Source: Eledone cirrhosa
Lineage: Eukaryota > Mollusca > Cephalopoda > Octopoda > Eledonidae
Assembly (NCBI GenBank): GCA_964016885.1
Contig: OZ024747.1
Span: forward strand, 49,361,447 to 49,425,446
Direction: 5' to 3'
Length of the DNA stretch: 64,000 bases
Shown: positions 36,858 to 47,472 of the stretch, piece after piece
Position numbering within the stretch: the stretch's first letter is position 1
How the letters are laid out: every line of letters starts with the position of its first letter
Translations under genes and position numbers: made by a program
The notes under the pieces: generated by a model
The model's database searches: none
Told to the model about the DNA's origin: nothing
Seen by the model: the letters and a program-made list of their open reading frames with translations, nothing else

Positions 36858-37185
36858 AGTTAAAGAATGAATAGTAACATGGTTGGCTGTACAATAAAGG
36901 CTTTATTTAAATTACTGACAATTCTTTCGTTGATCAGGTTAGTCTGGAGTTCACTAATCGTTTGAGGTTGCGTCATTAGATCTCCAATACATTATTTACC
37001 TCTTGTCAACACATCTACGTACTCTGATGTGTTGACCAGAGGTAAATAATGTATTGGAGATTGAATGACGTAACCTCAAGCGATTAGCGAACTCTAGACT
37101 CACCTGATCAATGAAACAATTGTCAGTACTTTAAATAAAACCCCTTATTGTACAGCCAACCATGTTATTCTTCATTCTTTAACTA
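36858..37185. repeat. Fold-back repeat, imperfect arms of about 158 bp
   Basis: Arm 36858-37015 and arm 37028-37185 pair with about 90% identity around CTACGTACTCTG. Reading outward each has TAAATAATGTATTGGAGAT, a CCTGATCAAYGAAA core, AATTGTCAGTA, TTTAAATAAA and TGTACAGCCAACCATGTTA, and ends at CTTTAACTAT. A TATATA run lies at the left edge. Confidence 0.9.
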
Positions 37186-37357
37186 TTATTACTCCAAGTA
37201 TAACCTGCATAGAAATTACCGCGAACTCACTGCCTAACTATGGAAGCATCTTGTTGAGTTAAACAAAGCCGTACGTTAAAACTATCCACGAAGTAGAGTA
37301 CTCACAACCTCTAACTGGATTACCTATAACGATAACTTGTTATCCCATATACATATA
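37186..37357. other. Unassigned intron
   Basis: No feature recognised. Confidence 0.5.
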
Positions 37358-38965
37358 TCATCGTTTAATGTCCATTTTCCATTACTTCAAGGAAGAAGCC
37401 TGGGAATTGGGGACATATAGGGGTGGGATGATTACAGCAAGGGAGATGGTAGGGGAAGGTATTGCCTACTAGATATATGCCTCAGCTCGAGCATATGTGA
37501 GGGCAGGTGTTCTGTAATACTGTATAGTGCCAGAGGTGAAGGTCCTCTGTCATCGCTTTAATGAGGTGTAATTGAATAAGGTCAGCTTTTATTACTTAAT
37601 CCCAAGTCTTCAACTTTGAGCGCTCTGCACCTTTTTATACAGCTGTCATCGTTCATATACATCACATGACCATACCAATGCAATCTCCTCTCCTGCACAC
37701 TGCATCTGATCCCTTTTATACCTAGTTTCTCTCGCAGCTCGTTTATGCTTCGCTGTTCGCGTATATTAATATTGCACATCCATCGAAGCATGGAGGCTTC
37801 ATTCCTTTTCAATCTTCACAGGTCTTCTGCACCCAGCGCCCACTATTATTTAATATTGTCGTTCGTATACATGTATCATACAATCTGCCCTTCATTTTAA
37901 GGGAAAGACCTCCGGTAGCTAACAGCGGTATTAGCTCTCTGGACCCTCTCCATCCCATTCTTAATCTGGCAACCATTCTTTTGATACACCAGTTTCCACT
38001 GCTGATTTGGTCACTCAGGTCTCAGAAACTATCTACCACATCTACAGAGCCCTCTGGGCATTTGAAGGACATTGTATCCTGAGAGCTCTTGCTACTTACT
38101 GCCCCTGTGCACCAGCCTCATGTAAAACCTACGTTCTATGTTAGTCTGCCTGAGATCCCACTACATCTCTTGTGTACTCATAGTTTGCATTTGTAACATA
38201 GGATGGAATTTCATTTCTACCTACTCCTTTTCTGTACACTAAGCAGAGCCATTTCTCTGAGGAGATCTGGGCTCTGTTTTCCTTTCTACTTACTAGAACT
38301 TTAGTCCTTACCAAGTTGACTTTAAGACCTTTTGATTCCACGCTGTGCTTTCAGGTTTGGAATTTCATCTTTAATTCAGCTATAAGGGTTAGGTCATCTG
38401 CATACAGAAGTTCCCATGGGCAGCCAGTCTTAAACTCTTGTTATAACCTGTAGAGTAATAATAAACTAGAGAGAGCTAAGAACTGAGCCTTGATGGACAC
38501 CTACTTTTAAGCTAAATTCTTCACTATATTCATTGTTAATTCTAACCTTGCTGACTGTTACTCTATACATAGCTTATACAGCTTTCACAAGCCACTCATC
38601 TACTGCTAGTTTTATAAGAGCCCACCAATGGGGGACTCTGTCAAAAGCTTTCTCTAGGTCAACAAAAACCAAGTAGAGTGGTATACTCCTAGTTACGTAC
38701 TTCTCATGCAGTTGTCTTACAAGGAAGAGGGCATCTGTGGTACTTTTACCTGGCACAAATCCAAACTTCATCTTATCTAGGCTAACTCATACCCTAATCA
38801 GCTGAGTTATGACTCTTTCGGTGACCTTCATAACATGGTCAACCAACTTGATGCCCCTGTAATTTTCTCTATTTAGAGCATCACATTTGTCCAGGTAGCA
38901 CTTGACAATAATGCTGCTACACCAATCATTGGGTATGGCACCATTTTGTATAACTTGGTTAATAA
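37358..38965 (-). pseudogene. RTE-like LINE, antisense decayed copy
   Basis: The 3' tail is at 37358-37590. Leftover coding on the minus strand reads NEASMLRWMCNINIREQRSI and ERRLHWYGHVMYM, then LKVNLVRTKVLVSRKENRAQ, and then FGFVPGKSTTDALFLVRQL and FVDLEKAFDRVPH. Stops and shifts separate the pieces. The PHD-type finger is partly visible (KWLCLVYRKGVGRNEI), with CSVC mutated. It is 5'-truncated where a SINE tail begins. Confidence 0.88.
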
Positions 38966-39135
38966 TTGTTTCTACTTTAGGCACAAGGCCAGCAATTACC
39001 CAGTGCATTACTGGTACTTTATTTTATCGACCCCGTAAGGATGAAAGGCAAAGTCAACCTCGGCGGGATTTGAACTCAGATCGTAAAGGGACGTAACCAT
39101 GCTGGAAAGCATGGCGTCCGACCCTCTACCGCAGG
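38966..39135 (-). mobile_element. tRNA-derived SINE, antisense
   Basis: GGCACAAGGCCAGCAATTAC, GTAAGGATGAAAGGCAAAG and GCGGGATTTGAACTCAGATC (box B) are followed by AAGCATGGCGTCCGACCCTC near the head. It directly joins the truncated end of the neighbouring LINE. Confidence 0.87.
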
Positions 39136-39140
39136 AGACT

Positions 39141-40262
39141 ATCATCATCATCATCATCGTTTAATGTTTATCTTCCACGCTAGCATGGGTTAGACGAGTT
39201 TGTCCCATTTGAGGCAATTTGGGTCGGGTGACCGTGTCTCGCTCATATAGTACTATTTTGAGCCTGTTTTCTACAGCTGGATGCCCTTCCTAAGGCCAAC
39301 CTCATTTACAGTGTGTGCTGGGTGCTTTTTGCCGTGTCTCCTACACAACCACTTTACAGTGTGGGCTGGGTGTTTTGTGATACTAACATAACTTAAGAGT
39401 GAGGGTGGTGTGGGCAGAAGTGGGAAGGGGGTGTGGGGGTGTATATTGGATTAAGAGGAGCCTACTGTTTCTAAGTTTAAGTCCGTGTGCAAGGGAAGGT
39501 GGGTCTTCTGTATTACTGCATAAGATCTCTCTATATATACATTATATATATATATAACACACACGCACATATGCCAAAGATCTCAAACACACACACACAG
39601 ATACATATGCCAAAGATCTCCATCCTGTGTCTTAGAGAGGTGCAAGTGTGCAAAGTCAGCTTTTATCACCTCATCCCAGGACTTGCTGGGTTTTCCTACT
39701 GCGTAACTTCCATCAATTTTTTTAATATAGCTGTCGTCCTTCATATGCATTACCATACCAATGTAATCTCTTCAAGTAAACTACATCTGATCCCTCTTAT
39801 GCCTAATTTCTCACTTAGTAATATACTCAAACAGCAAAGTGTAAATGAACTATTACACATCCATTGGATCATGCATGCGTCATTTCTTTCCAATCTGCTC
39901 AGATCCTTTGCACACAATGCCCAGGTCTCACTGCCATGTAACATTGTTGTTCGTATATAAGCATTGTACAATCTGCCTTTCATTTTTAGAGAGAAACCTT
40001 TTGTGGTCAACAGAGGTATTAGCTCTCTGAACTTTTTTCATCCCGTTCTTTCTCTGGCTACTGTACTTTCAGAACACCCTCCACCACTGCTGATTTTGTC
40101 ACCCAGGTAATGGAGAGTGTCTACTATTTCTATAGAGCCATCTGGGCAGTTGAAGGTGCTAGTATCCAGTGGGCGCTTGCTACTTACTTCATCTGAGCAT
40201 TGGCTACATATAAAACCTACGTTCTTTGATAGCCTGCCTGTGATCCCACTACATCCCACTAT
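39141..40262 (-). pseudogene. RTE-like LINE, antisense 5'-truncated copy
   Basis: The (ATC)n tail at 39141 is followed by the LINE tail blocks (CTGGATGCCCTTCCTAAGGC, CTGGGTGTTTTGTG). The C-terminal RT region reads GFSLKMKGRLYNAYIRTTML and GSETWALCAKDLSRLERNDA on the minus strand, then VDTLHYLGDKISSGGGCSES. It ends within the finger region (CSGITGRLSKNVGFICSQC). A (TA)/(CA) microsatellite interrupts it near 39535-39600. Confidence 0.87.
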
Positions 40263-40281
40263 ATATATATATATATATATA

Positions 40282-40501
40282 GTGAAGGCGTGTGGCTGAG
40301 TGGTTAGAGAATTGGATTCGCAATCGTGAGGTTGTGAGTTCGATTCCCGGACCGGGCGATGCGTTATGTCCTTGAGCAAGACACTTTATTTCACGTTGCT
40401 CCTTCTACCTGGAGTTGCGACCGATAGATAGTATTAGCAATTGGAAAGACCAATGGAAACATTGTTTCCTCGGTCCGATTTGACGAATGTCGATCGTTCC
40501 T

Positions 40502-40508
<7 letters not shown>
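40282..40508 (+). mobile_element. tRNA-derived SINE with clear A and B boxes
   Basis: TGTGGCTGAGTGGTTAGAG (box A) and GAGTTCGATTCCC at 40336-40348 (box B) lie at tRNA spacing, followed by CGGACCGGGCGATG, CCTTGAGCAAGACAC and TTTCACGTTGCTCC. It ends in a T run and (TA)n. Not a tRNA gene: it lacks a matching acceptor stem and runs on into SINE body. Confidence 0.85.

Positions 40509-40560
<52 letters not shown>
40509..40560. repeat. (TA)n microsatellite
   Basis: A pure TA run at the SINE 3' end. Confidence 0.95.
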
Positions 40561-40562
<2 letters not shown>

Positions 40563-40818
40563 CAAAAGGCAAACAGAAATAAAAAAAACAAATGACATGG
40601 TACAATGAAGAAATATATTAGTTTTATGCTTTTTATAGTAAGAAAAGAGTCTTAATGTGTTATAAAATGAGAGATATTCTTAGTATATCAAATATTTCCT
40701 GACATAAAATGAAACATTTAAATTATTTTTTTTTCATCACATTTTTATGTTCCTTATTTGGTTATTGACCTTAAATATTCTGTAAAACATCAGTAAAAGT
40801 CATTTCTTTGATGTTTAG

Positions 40819-40887
40819 ATTGATGAAATTGAAGAATCATTTTGCCAACCTCTCAAAGAATATATGTTGTATACAGAAGCTGTAAAG
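40819..40887 (+). CDS. SNX7: SNX7 exon f: BAR region
   Basis: 23 codons, phase 0/0. The acceptor TTTGATGTTTAG ends at 40818 and the donor GTGAGT starts at 40888. It encodes IDEIEESFCQPLKEYMLYTE then AVK; the P-(L/V)-EY-LY pattern aligns with the same position in vertebrate SNX7/SNX30. It follows the 23.9-kb satellite intron, so splicing over that distance is needed for a full-length message. Confidence 0.92.
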
Positions 40888-41034
40888 GTGAGTAGAGCCC
40901 AGAAGTTTACTTTCTAAAATTTTATTTCCTTACCCATCAGTAACACATTTCTGTATCAAGTTTAGAATATGTACCCTGTATCCCTGCATATTAGAGGGTG
41001 ACTAAAAGGCTTAGCCCAAGAAAGGGCATCCTTT

Positions 41035-41460
41035 CATCAATTTCCTTTCTACATCCACTTTTCCATGCTGGCATCAGTTGAACAAGATGATTAGAAACAT
41101 GACCTGGTTGAATAATTGCATTGTGTGCATACATTCCATATTTTTGGTATGGTTTTTACGACTGGGTGCATTTTGTCATGACTTCAGCATTACCATGTTA
41201 TAGTGTGTACTGGGTACATTTTATTGAGGCACCAGCACTACCACTTTCTAAAGTGTACTGGGTGGGTGCATTTTATCATGACACCAGCACAAGTGTTGGA
41301 TGCATTTTATCATGACACCAGCACAAGAGTGTTGGATGCATTTTATCATGACACCAGCACAAGTGTTGGATGCATTTTATCATGACACCAGCACAAGTGT
41401 TGGATGCATTTTATCATGACACCAGCAAAAGAGTGTTGGGTGCATTTTTTTATCACCAAA
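41035..41460 (-). repeat. LINE/SINE tail expanded into a 34-36-bp minisatellite
   Basis: A diverged antisense tail (CCACTTTTCCATGCTGGCATC) gives way at about 41155 to repeats of CTGGGTGCATTTTGTCATGAC. From 41260 it becomes a tight array of TGGATGCATTTTATCATGAC-ACCAGCACAAGTGT, about five to six copies. Confidence 0.85.
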
Positions 41461-41858
41461 TATTTTTCCAAACATCAAGTCAATGCAACACATATTATTT
41501 ATGATTCAAAATTAAAGTTTAAATACCTTCAGAGAAAAAGTATAGAAATAAATAAGGAAAAGTGAAATGAAATCTACAGCAGGCCTCCTACTTTACATCT
41601 CATGTTTCTTTGGTGTTTTAATGATAGGAACACCAGTTCTCTCATGTTGTTGGTTCAGCTCACACCTATGCAAGTTTAGTTGGCCTCCTACAAGATTGCA
41701 TCTCATAGGTTTCTTTGGTGTTTTAATGATACTCCTATGATAGAAAACATGAAATGGTCTTTCTCAAGATCACAATCCACTGTTGGAATTTAACACCTGA
41801 TCCAATAATAAAATATATTTATGAAATAAAAAGGCGAACTGTTGTTTGTGTATTGTAG
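41461..41858. other. Intron with a local duplication
   Basis: TTTCTTTGGTGTTTTAATGA occurs twice (about 41606 and 41709), each preceded by a CATCTCAT block. Otherwise nothing recognised. Confidence 0.6.
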
Positions 41859-41945
41859 GCAGTCTTACGTCGTCGTGATGCTATCCAAGCAGAGTATGAT
41901 TGGACTATAGATGAACTTGATAAGAAAAAAGATGAAAGGGAACAG
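41859..41945 (+). CDS. SNX7: SNX7 exon g: BAR region
   Basis: 29 codons, phase 0/0. The acceptor TTGTGTATTGTAG ends at 41858 and the donor GTATAT starts at 41946. It encodes AVLRRRDAIQAEYDWTIDEL then DKKKDEREQ. The (V/M)-(K/R)RRD-IQAE(Y/L) string is strongly conserved in SNX7/SNX30. The following intron is 10.6 kb and full of retroelements. Confidence 0.94.
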
Positions 41946-42053
41946 GTATATATATATTATATTGACTGTGTTTTTTTGTGCTTGCATGTTTGTGTTTGTG
42001 TGTCAATTGATGGCGTAGAATATATGGGGATGGTGGGACTAAAAACATTTCAA

Positions 42054-42055
<2 letters not shown>

Positions 42056-42123
<68 letters not shown>

Positions 42124-42150
42124 TGCGTGCGTGTGTGCGTGTGTGTGAGA
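42056..42150. repeat. (GT)n microsatellite
   Basis: A long GT run ending in GCGTGCGTGCG and GAGAGAG. Confidence 0.95.
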
Positions 42151-42234
42151 GAGAGGGGTCTATTAGGATTATTTCAATTCTTCCTCTAAAAAGAGTTGGT
42201 TTCTAACACACAAAGCACCATCATTAGAATTTGG

Positions 42235-43828
42235 ATGCCTGAACTGATGTCGCTCGAAGTGTTACATATTTCAATTGTTCCACTTACAGATTGACTCTAT
42301 CATTGCTGTGTGCCATGTATGCTACTCCAGAACAGAGGCAAACTGCCAGTGTCATTCCTCTGTTCAAAAATGGTGACCGCACATCACCTGTGAACTATCA
42401 TCCAGTCAATCTTACTAGCTGCATTGCCAAACTGATGGAATCCTGTGTCAGAGAAACGCTTTGGAACTTCTGGAACTCTGTCTTATCTGGCCCTCGCAAT
42501 TTGGATTTATCCCTAACTCCAGCTGCTGTGATCAACTTATAGAGTTTCTTGAAGACATCACCCGAATCACTGATGGCGGGTCATGGGTGGATGTTGTTTA
42601 CCTTGACTTTGCTAAAGCTTTGAATTCTGTGCCACACAAAAGACTTATGGCAAAACTCTCTGCAATGGATATGAAGGATGATCTTTTTAACTGGTTGAAG
42701 TCCTTCATTCTCAGTCGAAGAGAGGTAGTCAGGGTTCTAGGACAGCATTCCTCACCATATGAGATGTCATCTGGTGTACCACAGGGATCTGTTCTTGGCC
42801 CCCTTTTGTTTGTGGCATATATTAATGACATAGATGCCAACTTGGAGAATGCCACAGTACTGAAATATGCAGATGACATCAAGCTGTACCTTGAGATAAA
42901 AAGGACAGATCCTGAACACTGGATCTTGCCTGCAATCTGACCTGGACATAATGCAACAATGGATCACAGACTGGCAACTCAAGCTAGCTGTGGACAAGTC
43001 TACCACCATGCATTTTCAGAGTAAAAACCCAGCGTCAACATACTCCCTCCACAACACTAATATCAAGAAGTCTTCTTGTGAACGTGACCTGAGCCTTACG
43101 GTCAGCAGCTATTTGCATTGGACGAAGCACATCTCTAAAATTGTCAAGAAGGCCGAGGGTATCTTAGCATCACTCAGCAAGACCTTTGTCAGCCACTCTC
43201 CAGCTATCTATGTAAAGCTGTATATAGCTATGGTGTGGCAACACTTAGAATTTGCATCACCAGTCTGGAACCCCTATCTTGCTCAGAACATTGACCGCCT
43301 GGAAACTGTTCAGAGACGTGCAACCAAGCGAATGCCCTCCATCAGGCATCTACCATACTCTGAACGCCTTGCTTCTCTGGGCATGGATTCATTGAAGCTC
43401 CAACGTCTGACAACTGACTTGGTAAACACCCACAAAATTATTAACCATCTTGCCAACAACAACCCTGAGTACCTTTTTGATTTCCATGTGTCTAACACAC
43501 ATGGGCATGCCCACAAAGTCAGAAAACAGCCCAGTTCCCATGACTTTCGGAAACATTTTTTTACGCTCAGAGTTGCTGAAGCATGGAATAAACTACCTGC
43601 ATCAGTTGTTAGCTGTCGAGGCACTGTATCATTTAAAACCTCCATGCTTCCTGAGATTCGCCAACACTACACCTAATTTCTGCCTCCATACACATGTATA
43701 TCATGACTCGTACACTATTCACTTCCCTGACATTTGTATATTATTCTATGTACTATACATGCACCTTTGACGAGTTGTAGTGCACCTGAGCACTGTACAC
43801 AATAATTTCATTATTATTATTATATACA
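42235..43828 (+). pseudogene. CR1/L2-like LINE, 5'-truncated, frameshifted RT
   Basis: Three consecutive frames carry one RT: TASVIPLFKNGDRTSPVNYH (42291 frame), YLDFAKALNSVPHKR, GVPQGSVLGPLLFVAYINDI and catalytic YADDIKLY (42461 frame), then WQLKLAVDKSTTMHF, SPVWNPYL, LETVQRRATKRM and RVAEAWNKLPASVV (42951-43676). Frame changes fall near 42470 and 42930. The F-KAFD motif reads AKALN, a loss of the first catalytic Asp. The 3' end is GTGCACCTGAGCACTGTACA then (ATT)n at 43808-43823, as CR1/L2-type elements end. A 150-bp tail of the same family sits at 53068. Confidence 0.85.
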
Positions 43829-44207
43829 TATATCTATATGTATGTATAATGTATATATATATATTATATATATATATGTGTGTGTGTGTGTATATATATA
43901 TATGTATGTGTATATAGATATATGTATGTGTATATAGATATATGTATGTGTATATACATGTGTGTATATGTATATATATGTGTATGTGTGTGTATATATG
44001 TGTGTGCGTGTATGTATGTATATATATATGTATGTATGTATGTATATATATGTATGTATGTATGTATATATATATATGTATGTATGTGTATATATATATG
44101 TATGTATGTGTATATATATATGTATGTATGTGTATATATATATGTATGTATGTGTATATATATATGTATGAATAATGTATATATATATATATGTATATAT
44201 ATATTTA
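43829..44207. repeat. TATG/TGTA microsatellite array
   Basis: About 380 bp of GTATATATATGTATGTAT modules with a regular 24-26-bp sub-period in 44080-44170. Its frames are artefacts. Confidence 0.95.
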
Positions 44208-44529
44208 GAGGGCAGAGAGAGATATCAGGGCCATAGAAAATATTAAAACAAACCCTAAGGCCTAACACCAACACACATTTTCGACACTTCATGACACACA
44301 TAATCACACCACACACATAATTATACACATGACTGTAATACAAACTATATGTCATATGTTTGTCCTGGAGAAAAAGTCCAAGTGACATAAAAATCTTTCT
44401 CCCAGAGACAAGAAAATCCTTGAGAGATGAAGAACTAAGCTCTCAAACCAGGTGAAGGCACAACAACAAAAACACAAAAAGAAACAAGAAGGAATCCTAT
44501 CTGAAACTTGCACTACTTGAAATTAAAAC
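44208..44529 (+). other. Partial LINE-derived duplication and unassigned sequence
   Basis: AGAGGGCAGAGAGAGATATC...ATTAAAACAAACCCT at 44208-44262 is a near copy of 44551-44604. The 270 bp between is not recognised, apart from possible LINE coding near its right end. Confidence 0.65.
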
Positions 44530-46062
44530 TGCATTGAAACTTTCCTATGAAAAGGAGAGGGCAGAGAGAGAAGCCAGGGCCATAGAAAATATTAAAACAA
44601 ACCCTTCTTTAAATTTGCAAAAGAGACTGCCTCGGTACACTGCAAGATTGGGCCACTCTTCCATAAAGATTGTTCATTAACTGAGGATCCCCAAGGGATA
44701 AGTGAAATACTGAATGAACAGTACAAAAATGTGTTTGCACCTCCACTGAGGCACAATACAAATAACAAAGCCAGAGGATTTCTTTGATGCCACAACACTC
44801 CATGAAGAAACGGCGACCATCAATCACATAGACATAAGGGAGGAAGATGAGGTATCCGCCATAGGCGAAATTAGAACAATCTCAGCTGCTGGACCTGATG
44901 GATTCCCAGCAGTCCTCCTAAAATCATGTAAGCATGCCTTATCAAGTCCACTGACAACCCTCTTCATAAGTTCCTTGGCTGCCGGTAAACTACCCAGAGA
45001 GCTAAAAGGCACAATATACCCTATCCATAAAGGAGGAAGCAGAGCAGAGTGGAGGCCAAAAACTATAGGCCAGTCTCCCTGACGTCACATATTAGTAAAG
45101 TCATGAAGCGAATCATCAGAAAGAAACTGATCAGATTCCTCGAGGAAAATTACTGCCTGACTAGCATTCAGCATGGCTTTCGCCCAGGAAGAAGCTGCCT
45201 TACATAGCTGTTACAACACTATGACTGGGTACTGAAACAACTGCTGGACAGCTCACATGTGGACGTGATATATCTTGACTTTTCGAAGGCTTTTGACAAG
45301 GTCAACCACGGAATTATATGTCACAAACTACACACTCGGCATAACTGGAAAAGTAGGTGAGTGGCTGCATCACTTCTTAAAAGACAAGCCAGACAGTTGC
45401 AGCAAATGGGACCCTCTCAAAGGAAACATTAATAACAGGTGGGGTGCCCCAGATCATAGTCTTGGGACCACTACTGTTTTTTGTTGGCTCTCTGACATGC
45501 CCTCTATAGTACATACAACATCCCTCACTAGCTATGCTGATGACACAAAGGTAGCACAGGTAATGAAAAAGAGTTGAGCTACTGGGAGAGGCTAAAAGAA
45601 CTGAAACTCTACTCCTTGGAACGAAGACGGGAGAGATACGCAGTGATCTACATATGGAAAATCCTTGAGGGACTAGCACCAAACTTTGGCATTGGGAGCT
45701 GGACCAACCCCCAAACAGGACGTCACTGTGTGGTACCAAAGGTCCCGTTTTCCACATCTAGAATAAGGAGCAGATATTGCAATAGCTTGGGGTTCAAAGG
45801 CCCTCAACTCTTCAACAAGCTGCCAAGAAATTTGAGAGATCTGCATGGTGTGGATGTTTTCAAGAAACATCTCGACACCTTGCTATCCAGGATCCCGGAT
45901 GAGCCCACAGCACGGTACGAAGGTAACCTAAGGGCAACAGCAACGAACTCCCTCTTACACCAATGGCCAGCCAACACAGGTTGGAGATAGAATGTGTAGC
46001 AACAAGGGTGGTGCCCCCAGCATGGCCTCAGCTGGAGGGCTGGAACAGGTAAAAGATATATA
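44530..46062 (+). pseudogene. CR1/Jockey-like LINE, internally deleted
   Basis: The plus strand reads EEDEVSAIGEIRTISAAGPD (RT fingers), NYRPVSLTSHISKVMKR-like (45064), QHGFRPGRSCLT, VIYLDFSKAFDKVNHG (45267) and SYADDTKVAQVM (45530). At about 45572 it jumps to WERLKELKLYSLERRRERYA and continues to PQLFNKLPRNLRDLHGVDVF and the stop at 45988. The usual sequence between YADD and the C-terminal domain is missing. The ORF is broken by stops such as CTTACATAGCTG at 45198. It ends near a TA/GA microsatellite. Confidence 0.82.
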
Positions 46063-46110
46063 TATATGAGAAAGAGAAAGAGAAAGAGAGAGAGAGAGAG
46101 AGAGAAGGTG
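46063..46110. repeat. (TA)n and (GA)n microsatellite
   Basis: A TATATATATGAG run, then GAAAGAGAGAGAGA to 46105. Confidence 0.93.
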
Positions 46111-46485
46111 AAGTTGGAAATAGCATGGAAAATATATTTTAGGGTCTGTTTTTCTATTTTTTCCTTTCTTTGATTCGTCAAAGTGACATTATTGAAAAAA
46201 ATGAGAGGGACATTCTTTTAAAAAAGAGTTTTATAAAGTATATAACGTATAACCGGTGTCAATGTATTAAGATTCATCTTACCAAATGTTGAGTATTACA
46301 ATTAAAAAGAATTGATAAGAATTAAAAACTAAAAATTAAAGATTTAAAATTAAGAGGTAAGTTTTTTTTATCTTCCTTTCTGAGAAGGAGACTGGAGAAT
46401 GAGCTCTTGCATATATATATATATATATATATATAGATATAGATAGGTAAATATACACGGGTGTGTATGATTGTGTATAGAAGAT
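46111..46485. other. Unassigned intron
   Basis: AT-rich, with a (TA)n run near 46411-46441 and no recognised element. Confidence 0.5.
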
Positions 46486-46874
46486 TATATTAATAAGAGG
46501 AATTCCAACTTTGTCTGATTTACTCGTTTTATTTACAATCCTTTAAAATATATATAATGGTATTATAATGAAATAGTATGATAGAATATTAAATTCTAAG
46601 TGTTAATTGAACAAGTACTTTCATGCTTTCGCAATCTTCAGGTTCATGATATGTGGTGACAGTCGAGTTTGCAATTTTCACAGTTGAAAATTGCAAACTC
46701 GACTGTCACCACATATCATGAACCTGAAGATTGCGAAAGCATGAAAGTACTTGTTCAATTAACACTTAGAATTTAATATTCTATCATACTATTTCATTAT
46801 AATACCATTATATATATTTTAAAGGATTGTAAATAAAACGAGTAAATCAGACAAAGTTGGAATTCCTCTTATTA

Positions 46875-46879
<5 letters not shown>
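46486..46879. repeat. Perfect palindrome, 195-bp arms, 4-base loop
   Basis: Arm 46486-46680 and arm 46685-46879 are exact reverse complements everywhere I compared them, with CAGT between. Reading outward each arm has CACCACATATCATGAACCTG, AAGATTGCGAAAGCATGAAA, TTGTTCAATTAACAC and GTAAATAAAACGAGTAAATC. The outer right edge runs into (TA)n(CA)n. Confidence 0.97.
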
Positions 46880-46944
<65 letters not shown>

Positions 46945-46965
46945 AGAGACAGAGAGAGAGAGACA

Positions 46966-47003
<38 letters not shown>

Positions 47004-47005
47004 TG
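46880..47005. repeat. (TA)n-(CA)n-(GA)n compound microsatellite
   Basis: Three dinucleotide runs in series with GAGAGACAG interruptions. Confidence 0.96.
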
Positions 47006-47472
47006 TAGTCATGATAGTAGCAGTAGTGTTGGTAGTTGTTTCTTCACAGAACAAAATTGTTTTTTGGGGGCAAAGGAAATATTCTGTAAATATGTGTGTA
47101 TATCTGATTGTGTTAATTGACTGGTCAAGAGTTCAAATGTGGATGGTGAGGGGGTGGTGGTATTTTAACCTAAAGACAAATTCTATGGCAACAGTAGGGT
47201 TGTAAAAGAAATTCTATTATTGGAATATGGTTTTAGGGAGTGTGTGTATAGTGTGAGGGTGTATATATATAAATACACACGTATGTGTGTGTGTGGGGGG
47301 GGGGGGTGCTTCAGCCTATCTGTCACAGGTCCCTTTGTGGTGGGAAATTTAAAAACACAGCTGAGCATCAGTGGTGGCTTTCAATCAGGAATTTTTGGAA
47401 AATATATGAATGAGTAATTTTTCTCTCTTATTTTGTGGTGTGTGGGAGGGAGGATCTAATAGGGGGGGGGGA
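47006..47472. other. Probable Penelope-like element 3' region and unassigned sequence
   Basis: This lies beyond the stop of the antisense element (47475). It holds short G runs (47296-47305, 47462-47470) and a TATATAAATACACACG tract. The element's 3' border is not resolved. Confidence 0.4.

Noticed and set aside
40282..40360. tRNA gene
   Set aside because: A and B boxes are present but the acceptor stem does not close and the sequence continues into a SINE body found elsewhere.
43864..44388. Tyr/Ile-rich open frames on both strands
   Set aside because: TATG microsatellite.
47006..47472. Hammerhead at the Penelope-like element 3' end
   Set aside because: A CTGATG occurs on the minus strand near 47360-47370 but without GAAA or a stem at suitable spacing.
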